From assembly GCA_002336675.1 (NCBI GenBank), contig DDEI01000009.1:1-18915 (forward strand): a DNA stretch of 18,915 nucleotides. The letters are read 5' to 3'. Below are positions 1 through 7,009 of the stretch, piece after piece. The notes beneath the pieces were generated by a model. That model made no database searches and was not told the origin of the DNA. It saw nothing but the letters and a program-made list of their open reading frames with translations. The DNA comes from Flavobacteriales bacterium UBA1958 (lineage in GTDB: Bacteria > Bacteroidota > Bacteroidia > Flavobacteriales_D > Sanyastnellaceae). The translations under genes were made by a program, and so were the position numbers. Position 1 is the first letter of the stretch, and each line of letters opens with the position of its first letter.

Positions 1-671
1 CCACCTTTAGTTATGATTTTCCGAGAATAAACACCATCCTCAGAAACCGAGGATAATGCCGCAGCTGTCACACCTGTGCCGCAGGATAACGTCTCATCTT
101 CCACTCCTCTTTCATAAGTCCGCATGTGAATTTCACTCCCATTCTGACTTATAAAATTGACATTAATTCCTTGCTCTGAAAAGCGCTGATTATACCGCAC
201 TTTTCTGGCCTCCACGATTATATCGAATTCCTTGAGAGCGCTGCAACGCCTCACAAAATGCGGACTCCCTGTATCAAGCACAAAGTCACTATCAATTTCT
301 TCAATACCTTCCACATCACTCATTGATATTTCAATATTATCGATATCTAAAACCTCACCCGTATGAGTGCCATCTATGGCATTAAAAGAGCAGGTCTTTC
401 CTTCAAAAACGTGCTCAGCATAGGCAAACGACACGGCACACCTACTTCCATTACCACAGAAGCTCTGAGAACCATCAGGATTATAATAGTCCACATAAAA
501 GTCTGTTTTTAAATCAGGCTTGATTAAAATAATGCCGTCAGCACCTATTCCAAATTTCCTGTCGCATAAACGTTTAATCTGCAGTGGTTCGAGAATAACG
601 TCTTTATCTATGGCATTCACCATGATGAAATCATTTCCTGTTCCCTGATATTTAAAAAAAGTAATCGTCAT
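1..671 (-). CDS. dapF: Diaminopimelate epimerase, C-terminus cut by window edge
   Basis: Cytoplasmic enzyme that interconverts LL- and meso-diaminopimelate, supplying lysine and the peptidoglycan cross-linking residue. The minus strand reads ATG at 671 and stays open to the window edge, about 223 codons; family members run near 260, so the last few dozen residues are missing. The N-terminus shows the family motif KYQGTGNDF. Both catalytic cysteines of this cofactor-free two-base racemase are visible: one in the FCGNGSRC stretch (about 435-460) and one in SCGTGVTAAA (about 60-90). The gene diverges from the E1 dehydrogenase gene across an 86-bp gap. A TAnnTTTG box lies 15-22 nt upstream of the ATG. 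No frameshift or missing key residue is seen. Identification is secure. Confidence 0.96.
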   Translation of the reverse strand, partial: MTITFFKYQGTGNDFIMVNAIDKDVILEPLQIKRLCDRKFGIGADGIILIKPDLKTDFYVDYYNPDGSQSFCGNGSRCAVSFAYAEHVFEGKTCSFNAIDGTHTGEVLDIDNIEISMSDVEGIEEIDSDFVLDTGSPHFVRRCSALKEFDIIVEARKVRYNQRFSEQGINVNFISQNGSEIHMRTYERGVEDETLSCGTGVTAAALSSVSEDGVYSRKIITKG

Positions 672-685
672 ATTAAATAGACCTT

Positions 686-693
686 CAAATGTA
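686..693 (-). promoter_or_regulatory. Predicted -7 box of dapF
   Basis: The minus strand reads TACATTTG, an exact match to the Bacteroidota -7 consensus TAnnTTTG. Transcription would begin about 6 nt downstream, leaving a leader of roughly 9 nt before the dapF ATG at 671. No good -33 TTG is seen at the usual 19-21 nt spacing, so the assignment rests on the -7 box and its position. Confidence 0.45.
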
Positions 694-719
694 AGAGAAA
701 ATTGAGGGTTATGCTCATA

Positions 720-749
720 TTGATTTCGTAACTTCGTCGTTTAATTTAG
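720..749 (+). promoter_or_regulatory. Predicted promoter of the E1 dehydrogenase operon
   Basis: TTG (720-722), a 19-nt spacer and TAATTTAG (742-749) match the Bacteroidota -33/-7 arrangement with one deviation in the -7 box. The expected transcription start near 755 lies about 3 nt before the ATG at 758 and about 27 nt before an in-frame ATG at 782. The message is therefore either nearly leaderless or starts translation at 782. Confidence 0.5.
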
Positions 750-757
750 CACGAATA

Positions 758-2830
758 ATGAAGGGACCTTCAGAAGAAGTTATGGTTGGAAATTTGAGTG
801 AAGAAACTGCGCTGAAAGGTCTAGAGCTAATGTTCACAGCCAGGGCCATGGCTAATAAATTCGAAGAAGAAAAAGAAGTAACTAAGACCTATGTGCACGC
901 CACATCAGCTGGCCACGAGGCTGCTCAACTAGCTATATCTATGCATTTAAGGCCACAAGACTTTGTTTTCCCTTATTACAGAGATGAGTCAATTCTACTC
1001 GGAATAGGAATGACTCCTTATGACTTAATGCTTCAACTTCATGCCAAAAAGGATGATCCTTTTTCTGGAGGAAGAACGTATTACTCTCACCCTAGCCTAA
1101 ACAAAGCCGATAAGCCTAAAATACCTCACAACTCGTCTGCTACAGGAATGCAAGCCATACCCTCTGCAGGAGTAGCTATGGGAATACAATATAGAGAGTC
1201 CCAAGGTCTTTCGAAACCAGAACCTGGAGAAGCTCCAGTGGTAATCTGTAGTATAGGAGATTCAGCTATGACTGAGGGAGAGATTAGTGAGGCTCTTCAT
1301 ATGGCTGCTCTTAAGAAACTTCCAATCATCTTTTTCGTGCAAGACAACGGATGGGATATTTCAGCAAAGGCAGAAGAAATTAATTTCGGAACAGCTATGG
1401 ATTTAGCCAAAGGATTTCCACCAATAGAGGCGCACTCTTTTGATGGGGCTGATTTTCTAAACTGCTATGAAAAATTCGGTGAAATAGTTAAAACTGTTAG
1501 AGAAGAGAGAAGGCCTTTTCTTATTCACGCTAAAGTCCCTTTTCTGGGTCACCATACTTCTGGGGTGAGGAGAGAATGGTACAGAGATGATTTAGAAGAC
1601 CACAAAAGAAGAGACCCCTTGCCTCGTTTAGAATCTAACCTTTTAGATAATGGTGTAGGGATAAAAGAAATAGTCAAAATTAAGACAGCGGTAAAAAAAC
1701 TCGTTGAAAATGATTACGACAGAGCCTTAGCAGCAGAAGAGCCCAACCCTGACAGCATACTTGACCACTGCTACGCGCCTTCAACTATTACCGAGGAGTC
1801 GGGAGAAAGAAAGCCTGAGAGCGGAGAAATGAAGTTAATGGTAGACTGTGCTTTATTCGGAGTGCAAGAACTGATGGAGAAACATCCAGAGGCACTTTTA
1901 TATGGCCAGGATGTGGGCGCGCGTTTGGGAGGAGTTTTCAGAGAAGCAGCTACATTGGCTCAGAAATTCGGTGATGACAGGGTGTTCAACACTCCTATTC
2001 AGGAGGCATTTATCATAGGATCTACTTGCGGAATGAGTGCCGCGGGTCTTAAACCCATAGTGGAAGTTCAGTTTGCTGATTATATATGGCCTGGACTAAA
2101 TCAATTGTTTACAGAATTAAGCAGAAGTTATTACTTGTCAAATGGTCAGTGGCCGGTCAGTTCGTTAATTAGAGTTCCTATAGGAGCCTATGGTAGCGGA
2201 GGACCTTACCACAGTTCAAGTGTAGAATCTATTCTGACTAATATCCAAGGAATCAAAGTAGTTTACCCTTCGAATGGCGCAGATCTCAAAGGCTTGTTAA
2301 AAGGTGCTTTTTACGACCCTAATCCAGTGGTTATGTTAGAACACAAAGGGCTTTACTGGTCTAAAATAGCTGGAAGTGAGGAAGCGAAATGTATAGAGCC
2401 AGCGGAAGACTATATTATTCCATTAGGAAAAGCTAGAGTAGTGCAAGAAGCCACAGATAGTGATTCTATAACCGTAATAACATACGGTATGGGTGTTTAT
2501 TGGGCGAAAACCGCTTCTAAAGATATACAAAGTAAAGTAGAGATTTTAGACTTGCGTACGTTACTTCCTTTGGATGAAGAAGCTATTATCAATTCGGTGA
2601 AACGAAACAACAGATGCGTCGTAGTCACTGAGGAACAACAAGCTATGAGTTTTTCTAGAGGAATAGCAGGAATGATCTCAGAGAGATGTTTTAAACACTT
2701 GGACGCTCCTATTTTGACTGTAGGAAGTGAGAACACTGTGGCCATTCCGCTAAATAAGACTTTAGAAAAAGCCATGCTTAACAACGCACAAAAAGTAAAA
2801 GAGGCTATTCTGAAAACACTAGAGTTTTAA
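758..2830 (+). CDS. Fused alpha/beta E1 component of a 2-oxoacid dehydrogenase complex
   Basis: Thiamine-diphosphate-dependent E1 that decarboxylates a 2-oxoacid (branched-chain 2-oxoacid or pyruvate) and passes the acyl group to the lipoyl E2. The 690-residue chain carries both E1 subunits. The alpha half (about 20-340) has the ThDP/Mg motif, GDSAMTEGE near residue 166 with the partner Asn in VQDN about 30 residues on. The beta half starts near residue 357 and includes YGQDVG and the conserved QEAFIIG and GAYGSGGPYHS stretches. E2, E3 and E2-kinase genes are absent from the window. It heads a three-gene run with 2-nt gaps. An in-frame ATG at residue 9 (782) is an alternative start. The substrate cannot be told from sequence; the fused form is common in Bacteroidota and usually annotated as branched-chain or generic dehydrogenase E1. 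Confidence 0.93.
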   Translation: MKGPSEEVMVGNLSEETALKGLELMFTARAMANKFEEEKEVTKTYVHATSAGHEAAQLAISMHLRPQDFVFPYYRDESILLGIGMTPYDLMLQLHAKKDDPFSGGRTYYSHPSLNKADKPKIPHNSSATGMQAIPSAGVAMGIQYRESQGLSKPEPGEAPVVICSIGDSAMTEGEISEALHMAALKKLPIIFFVQDNGWDISAKAEEINFGTAMDLAKGFPPIEAHSFDGADFLNCYEKFGEIVKTVREERRPFLIHAKVPFLGHHTSGVRREWYRDDLEDHKRRDPLPRLESNLLDNGVGIKEIVKIKTAVKKLVENDYDRALAAEEPNPDSILDHCYAPSTITEESGERKPESGEMKLMVDCALFGVQELMEKHPEALLYGQDVGARLGGVFREAATLAQKFGDDRVFNTPIQEAFIIGSTCGMSAAGLKPIVEVQFADYIWPGLNQLFTELSRSYYLSNGQWPVSSLIRVPIGAYGSGGPYHSSSVESILTNIQGIKVVYPSNGADLKGLLKGAFYDPNPVVMLEHKGLYWSKIAGSEEAKCIEPAEDYIIPLGKARVVQEATDSDSITVITYGMGVYWAKTASKDIQSKVEILDLRTLLPLDEEAIINSVKRNNRCVVVTEEQQAMSFSRGIAGMISERCFKHLDAPILTVGSENTVAIPLNKTLEKAMLNNAQKVKEAILKTLEF

Positions 2831-2832
2831 AT

Positions 2833-3297
2833 ATGAACACTTTCTCTAAACTTGGCCTATTTGTTAGTTTTTTCATTCTTTCTAGCTGTGAAAAAACACC
2901 TCACCTAGACTTTTCTCAAATCAAATATCTAGACGGTGGCGAATTGAAATCAGTAGAAATAGGTAAAGGAAAAAAGACAGTAGTACACTTTTTTGCCAGT
3001 TGGTGCTCTGACTGCAGGAGAGAGATGCCAGATGCCAATGAAGTATTATCCAAAGCAGGAGAAAATTTTAGGATATATTATCTGACAGATGATTCACCTG
3101 AACGAATAGCACAGATGAGCAAAAAGTATAAAATACCATTTGAAACATATCAAATAAATAAAAGTTTAAAAAATGTGGGTGTTTATTATATTCCCCTCAC
3201 CTATTTCATAGATGAGAATGGGAAACAAATCATAGCACAGGCAGAGCAAATAAACTGGCATTCAAAAGAAATTAAATTATTTTTAGAAGACAATTAA
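2833..3297 (+). CDS. Thioredoxin-fold (TlpA/ResA-like) lipoprotein
   Basis: Probable envelope thiol-disulfide oxidoreductase anchored by lipid. Residues 1-18 form a hydrophobic signal ending in the lipobox LSSC, with Cys19 as the lipidation site followed by Glu. The mature part is a thioredoxin fold with the active-site sequence W-C-S-D-C (Cys58 and Cys61) preceded by HFFAS, as in TlpA/ResA redoxins, and a likely cis-proline segment YYIPLTYF near residues 116-123. At 154 residues it is a minimal single-domain member. It starts 2 nt after the E1 stop codon and ends 2 nt before the reductase gene, so the three are probably co-transcribed. Its substrate is unknown. Reduction of cytochrome c apoprotein cysteines or general envelope thiol repair are possibilities, but no cytochrome maturation gene is nearby. 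Confidence 0.86.
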   Translation: MNTFSKLGLFVSFFILSSCEKTPHLDFSQIKYLDGGELKSVEIGKGKKTVVHFFASWCSDCRREMPDANEVLSKAGENFRIYYLTDDSPERIAQMSKKYKIPFETYQINKSLKNVGVYYIPLTYFIDENGKQIIAQAEQINWHSKEIKLFLEDN

Positions 3298-3299
3298 CC

Positions 3300-4367
3300 A
3301 TGAGCAGAAAGCACGATTTAGAAGTTATTTCTATAAATAAAGCGACTCCATCATCTGTGGTGATAACGTTAGAAAAAATGCCGAGCCAAACCTATAAGGC
3401 AGGTCAATACATCTCTTTGGAGTTAGCCATTAACGGTGAGCAGGTCAATAGAAGCTACTCATTCAGTAGTGCGCCTTTTGAAGAGAACTGGCAAATAGGA
3501 GTGAAACACGTAGAAAAGGGTAAAGCCTCTACATTCTTAAACAAGGAACTAAAGGCTGGAGATAAAATCACCTGCTTGGAGCCCATGGGGAATTTCGTAT
3601 TACCTGACTGCAGAGTTTCACAGACTCATTATTTATTTATAGCAGCTGGAAGTGGGATTACCCCTATTTACGCGATGCTAAAAACTCTTATTACCTCTGA
3701 GAACGCAGGTAAAATAACGCTATGTTATGGGAACAAATCTCCGGATGAAACTATGTTTTTAAGCGAGCTAGAATCTCTAGCAGAAAGCAATTCCAACTTC
3801 AATTTAGAACTTATTTACTCTCAAACCGGAGGTCAGGATTATTTTCACAAAGGCAGAATAAATTTCGGAAAAACGCTTGAGTTAATGGCCAAACATCCTT
3901 TTTCAGGGTTATCTAAGCATGCCTTTATCTGTGGTCCTGGAGACATGATTACAAGTGTAACTAATGCATTAGCAGACAACGGGTATTCAAAAGCTGAAAT
4001 TCATACTGAATTTTTTACTGCACCTACAACTGAAGAACTTGTTCAAACGAATACTTCAATAGAAGATGAAAGCACTACTTTTTCGGGAACGGCCAAAATA
4101 AAAATCACTTTAGATGATGAAGAGAGTGAAATAATTCTAACTGGAGGTGGCAAAACAATACTAGACGCTGCTCTCGACGCTGGGATGGACGCTCCTTTTA
4201 GTTGTAAGGGTGGAGTTTGCACAGCTTGCAGAGCTAAAGTCACTAAAGGAAAAGTCGAGATGCTTTCAAACTTCGCCTTGACTGATGGAGAATTAGAGGA
4301 AGGGTTTGTTCTTACTTGCCAAAGTCATCCTAAAAGTGATTTGATTGAATTTAGCTATGATGAATAG
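3300..4367 (+). CDS. PaaE-like flavodoxin/ferredoxin reductase with C-terminal 2Fe-2S domain
   Basis: Electron-transfer flavoprotein that moves electrons from NAD(P)H through FAD to a plant-type 2Fe-2S cluster and on to an oxygenase or other acceptor. Domains in order: FAD-binding barrel with the RSYSFSS motif (about 50-56), NAD(P)-binding Rossmann domain with AAGSGITPIYAM (about 117-128) and FICGPGDM, and a ferredoxin domain with cluster ligands Cys302, Cys307, Cys310 and Cys340. Length and order match PaaE, the reductase of the phenylacetyl-CoA epoxidase, and related HCP reductases. No paaABCD oxygenase genes are in the window, so phenylacetate catabolism cannot be inferred. Lone PaaE-like reductases are common in Bacteroidota. 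It ends a three-gene run after the E1 and thioredoxin-like genes. Confidence 0.88.
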   Translation: MSRKHDLEVISINKATPSSVVITLEKMPSQTYKAGQYISLELAINGEQVNRSYSFSSAPFEENWQIGVKHVEKGKASTFLNKELKAGDKITCLEPMGNFVLPDCRVSQTHYLFIAAGSGITPIYAMLKTLITSENAGKITLCYGNKSPDETMFLSELESLAESNSNFNLELIYSQTGGQDYFHKGRINFGKTLELMAKHPFSGLSKHAFICGPGDMITSVTNALADNGYSKAEIHTEFFTAPTTEELVQTNTSIEDESTTFSGTAKIKITLDDEESEIILTGGGKTILDAALDAGMDAPFSCKGGVCTACRAKVTKGKVEMLSNFALTDGELEEGFVLTCQSHPKSDLIEFSYDE

Positions 4368-4563
4368 GCTACTAAACTCCTTTTAAAAATCCGAAAGCCT
4401 ATACTAGCCCAGCAATTTACGTAAGCGAGGTTTGGAATTTTACCTCTGGGGAATTTGGATTTATTAAAGTGATAGATGCTTTTTTAGGAGTATAATTAAC
4501 CAGTCAGTCATGCTGCCGGATAAACTTGTAATGACGTACCTGTTAAAACTACTATTTTCACTT
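4368..4563. other. Convergent intergenic gap with weak hairpins
   Basis: This 196-bp gap lies between the convergent reductase and nfu genes. It contains a 7-bp inverted repeat overlapping the reductase stop codon (ATAGGCT at 4364-4370 and AGCCTAT at 4396-4402) and a short GAGGT/ACCTC stem (4427-4446). Neither is followed by a T-run, so I do not call a terminator. No ORF or RNA gene is recognisable. Confidence 0.4.
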
Positions 4564-5193
4564 TTACACAGCGACTACTTCCTTCACCCCTTCTAGCTTA
4601 CTTTTAAGAAGTCCTTCTATTCCTCCTTTTAAGGTTTGCATACTTGAAGGACACCCATTGCACGCTCCCTTCAGTTCTACATAGACTTTACCGTCCTTAA
4701 ATGCCCTGAAATCTATAGCTCCCCCATCCTGCTCTACAGCGGGCCTAACGAATTCATCTAACAACTGGATTATTTGATCATCTAATTCTGTCGCAATAGC
4801 ATTATCTAAATCTTTCAATTTAGCTTCTCTCTCTGGAGTTAAATCAGCAGGATCCTCTCTCACTGCGATGCTTTCTGGAACAAAGCTCACGGCCACCTCA
4901 TTCTCCATTAACCAATCTCTGATGTACCCTCTCATCTGCTGAACTACTAATTCCCAGCCGATACTTTCATCTTTGGTTACGGTAACATAGTTGGCACTAA
5001 TAAAAACACCCTTGACAAAAGGAAAATTAAAAAGCTCTTTAGCCAAAGGAGATGATTCTCCAACCATTTCTAACTCTGTATAATCAGCTTGCTTACCATC
5101 ACTGATGAGCTCTCTATCTGTAACAAACTTCATCGTCACTGGATTAGGAGTCATCTCAGCATATACATCTGTAGGGATTATTTTATTTTCCAT
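4564..5193 (-). CDS. Nfu-type iron-sulfur cluster carrier protein
   Basis: Cytosolic scaffold/carrier that holds a 4Fe-4S cluster, usually at a dimer interface, and delivers it to target enzymes. The N-terminal part (to about residue 90) resembles the Nfu_N domain, with TPNPVTMKF near the start and NFPFVKGVF inside. The C-terminal NifU-like domain (about 130-205) has the cluster-binding C-x-x-C in GACNGCPSS. I chose ATG at 5193 (209 residues). A GTG two codons upstream (5199) would overlap the predicted -7 box and is unlikely to be in the transcript. The gene is monocistronic between a convergent reductase gene and a co-directional toxin-like gene. The lone PaaE-like 2Fe-2S protein next door is a coincidental neighbour unless shown otherwise. 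Confidence 0.93.
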   Translation of the reverse strand: MENKIIPTDVYAEMTPNPVTMKFVTDRELISDGKQADYTELEMVGESSPLAKELFNFPFVKGVFISANYVTVTKDESIGWELVVQQMRGYIRDWLMENEVAVSFVPESIAVREDPADLTPEREAKLKDLDNAIATELDDQIIQLLDEFVRPAVEQDGGAIDFRAFKDGKVYVELKGACNGCPSSMQTLKGGIEGLLKSKLEGVKEVVAV

Positions 5194-5198
5194 ACGCA

Positions 5199-5229
5199 CA
5201 AAGGTACACCGCCTAAACTCTAATTCAAA
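5199..5229 (-). promoter_or_regulatory. Near-consensus Bacteroidota promoter of nfu
   Basis: On the minus strand TTTG (5229-5226) is followed by exactly 19 nt and TACCTTTG (5206-5199), a full match to the -33 TTTG / -7 TAnnTTTG consensus of the Bacteroidota primary sigma factor. Transcription should begin about 6 nt past the -7 box, at or next to the ATG at 5193, so the nfu transcript is predicted to be leaderless or nearly so. Confidence 0.75.
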
Positions 5230-5268
5230 GAGTAAACCACTCCATGCGACAAATTGTTTGTAAGGAGG

Positions 5269-5568
5269 CTATAACCTAACTCCACTCTCTATATCAAGAA
5301 AAATATCTAAGACATGAATTTCTTCGTCTTCTAATCTGTAGTAAATTCGATAATTCCAAGCTAGCACACTTCTATAATCTCCGTCTAAACTTCCAAACTT
5401 AGCTTTTCTGCTGTCTTTCTCTGCATTTACGGTCAATCTCCGAAGCCTACTGAGGATAGCTTCTTTCGCTTTATCGGCACCTAAAAAACCATTCTGTTGA
5501 TGCTTAGCTATTATTCTTTTTAATGAATTAACAGCTCTGTCAGATATAATTATTTTTCTGTTTTTCAC
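5269..5568 (-). CDS. RelE/ParE-like toxin-fold protein without a visible antitoxin
   Basis: Small basic protein of the RelE/ParE superfamily: a helical N-terminus (DRAVNSLKRII), a middle helix (AKEAILSRLRRL), then the typical beta-strand end with DGDYRSV, the core YRIYYRLEDE and IHVLDIF. Family members act as mRNA interferases (RelE) or gyrase poisons (ParE). Which applies here, or whether it is active, cannot be read from sequence. I prefer GTG at 5568 (99 residues): the open frame runs up to a TTG at 5601, but that codon lies inside the predicted -7 box. A type II toxin is normally co-transcribed with a small antitoxin gene. None is visible in the 313 bp upstream or the 75 bp downstream, so this is an orphan, a decayed pair, or a chromosomal gene put to another use. 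Confidence 0.78.
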   Translation of the reverse strand: MKNRKIIISDRAVNSLKRIIAKHQQNGFLGADKAKEAILSRLRRLTVNAEKDSRKAKFGSLDGDYRSVLAWNYRIYYRLEDEEIHVLDIFLDIESGVRL

Positions 5569-5582
5569 GATAGGGTGGATTC

Positions 5583-5597
5583 GACTCGATACGAGTC
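5583..5597. promoter_or_regulatory. Perfect 6-bp palindrome at the toxin-like gene's predicted transcription start
   Basis: GACTCG (5583-5588), ATA and CGAGTC (5592-5597) form a perfect dyad immediately downstream of the -7 box and 15-29 nt before the GTG start. Its placement fits an operator that blocks transcription start, the usual mode of toxin-antitoxin autoregulation. As RNA it could instead make a short hairpin in the leader. Function is inferred from position only. Confidence 0.45.
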
Positions 5598-5598
5598 T

Positions 5599-5630
5599 CA
5601 AATATACTAATGCTGTTCGTTGCTCTGCAA
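5599..5630 (-). promoter_or_regulatory. Predicted promoter of the RelE/ParE-like gene
   Basis: TTG (5630-5628), a 21-nt spacer and TATATTTG (5606-5599) on the minus strand match the Bacteroidota promoter form. Transcription would start near 5593, inside the palindrome, giving a leader of about 25 nt to GTG 5568 and excluding the TTG at 5601 as start codon. Confidence 0.5.
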
Positions 5631-5789
5631 TAACTCAGATAGATTTTATACCTGTTCAGCCAATTCACATTTCAAATGAATAAAATTTAATCACCTGAAG
5701 AGACTCTTAAATGTACCCAGGAAGGCAAAGAAATAGACTTCCTCCCATAACCAGAACATGCGCATAACGTTAGAGGTGAAGACCGAGTT

Positions 5790-5841
5790 CACTTAATGAC
5801 TAAAGTGTTAAACTATATTAAATACAATTTGTGACTTTAGT
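5790..5841. repeat. Interlocking inverted repeats upstream of gcvT
   Basis: ACTAAAGT (5799-5806) and ACTTTAGT (5834-5841) form a perfect 8-bp inverted pair with a 27-nt spacer. The first arm also overlaps a shorter pair, CACTT (5790-5794) with AAGTG (5803-5807), so two alternative hairpins compete for the same bases. No T-run follows. The rest of the 313-bp gap (5602-5914) holds the toxin-like gene's promoter, an AGGAAG/CTTCCT pair near 5720-5745, and no convincing ORF. Confidence 0.35.
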
Positions 5842-5914
5842 TCAGCATTGTAACGCTAATTTTCTCGACCCTACAAGGCCTTAATTTGATACTTTTACAG
5901 CCTAAATTAATGAG

Positions 5915-7000
5915 ATGAAAAACACCGCACTTTCTAAATGGCATGAAGCTAACGGAGCCAAAATGGTTCCATTCGCAGGATATAACATGCCTGTCCAATA
6001 CACGGGAATTAATGATGAACACTTAAGAGTGAGAAACAGTGTGGGAGTTTTTGACGTTTCTCACATGGGTGAATTTCATGTCAGAGGAAAAGAGGCGCTT
6101 GATTTAATTCAAAAAGTAACTTCTAACGATGCCTCCATACTTACTCCTGGGAAAGTACAATACTCCTGCTTGCCAAACGCTGAAGGAGGAATCGTAGATG
6201 ATTTACTCGTTTACTGCCTGGCAGAAAATGACTACATGCTAGTAGTAAATGCATCTAACTTAAAAAAAGACTTTGATTGGATTCAGAGCCATAACACATT
6301 CGACTGTACGCTTAGTGATGACTCCGATGAAATGGCGTTATTCGCTATTCAAGGGCCTAAGGCAACAGAGACGCTCAATAAGCTTACTTCTGAAAATTTA
6401 GGAGAGATGGCTTACTATAATCTAAAGCACATTACTTTTTGCGGCAAAGAAAACATCCTTATTTCTAACACAGGCTACACAGGTGCAGGTGGATATGAAA
6501 TCTACTTACCTAATAACTGCGCAGAATTATTCTGGACTAAAATATTAGAAGCCGGGGCCGAATATGACATTCAAATGATAGGCTTAGCCGCTAGAGATAC
6601 GCTGAGACTAGAAATGGGATTCTGCCTTTATGGAAATGACATCGACGACACCACTTCGCCTATTGAAGCTGGCTTGGGATGGATTACCAAGTTTACAAAA
6701 GATTTTATAGGAAAAGAAAACATCTTAGCTGATAAAGAAAATGGCCCTTCTAAAAGACTTGTAGGATTTGAATTAACCGAAAGAGGAATTCCAAGAAAAG
6801 ATTATCAGATTGTTAATTCTGAAGGTGATGTAATCGGTAAAGTAACATCTGGAACCATGAGCCCGTGCACTAAAAAAGCCATCGGAATGGGCTATGTGCA
6901 GTCTGGAAATCACAAACAAGGAACTGAAATAGCTATATTAATACGAAACAAACCCGTTAACGCATTAATTACTAGACCACCATTTATACCAAAATCGTAA
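5915..7000 (+). CDS. gcvT: Glycine cleavage system T protein (aminomethyltransferase)
   Basis: Transfers the methylene group of the aminomethyl intermediate held on lipoyl-GcvH to tetrahydrofolate, releasing ammonia and giving 5,10-methylene-THF. The 361-residue chain is full length. The N-terminus has the family sequence AKMVPFAGYNMPVQY and FDVSHMGE, and the folate-site GGIVDDLLVY is present with the acidic pair Asp95-Asp96. The GLAARDTLRLE segment and the C-terminal barrel (about 280-355) with KVTSGTMSP are intact. gcvH and gcvP are not in the window, so the system is dispersed, as is usual in Bacteroidota. It heads a closely packed run with comB 9 nt downstream. The ATG start agrees with family N-termini. 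The promoter is unclear; only a weak TACTTTTA box (5890-5897) is visible. Confidence 0.97.
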   Translation: MKNTALSKWHEANGAKMVPFAGYNMPVQYTGINDEHLRVRNSVGVFDVSHMGEFHVRGKEALDLIQKVTSNDASILTPGKVQYSCLPNAEGGIVDDLLVYCLAENDYMLVVNASNLKKDFDWIQSHNTFDCTLSDDSDEMALFAIQGPKATETLNKLTSENLGEMAYYNLKHITFCGKENILISNTGYTGAGGYEIYLPNNCAELFWTKILEAGAEYDIQMIGLAARDTLRLEMGFCLYGNDIDDTTSPIEAGLGWITKFTKDFIGKENILADKENGPSKRLVGFELTERGIPRKDYQIVNSEGDVIGKVTSGTMSPCTKKAIGMGYVQSGNHKQGTEIAILIRNKPVNALITRPPFIPKS

Positions 7001-7009
7001 ATTCACCTT

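Noticed and set aside
2497..2784. Minus-strand ORF of 95 codons
   Set aside because: It is antisense to the conserved beta domain of the E1 gene and has no independent support.
5761..5775. GCATAACGTTAG resembling an integron attC core
   Set aside because: The second core needs GTTRRRY and reads GTTAGAG; no integrase or partner site is nearby.
5837..6022. Minus-strand ORF over the gcvT start as an antitoxin candidate
   Set aside because: It lies mostly inside gcvT in another frame, shows no antitoxin features and is not next to the toxin-like gene's start.
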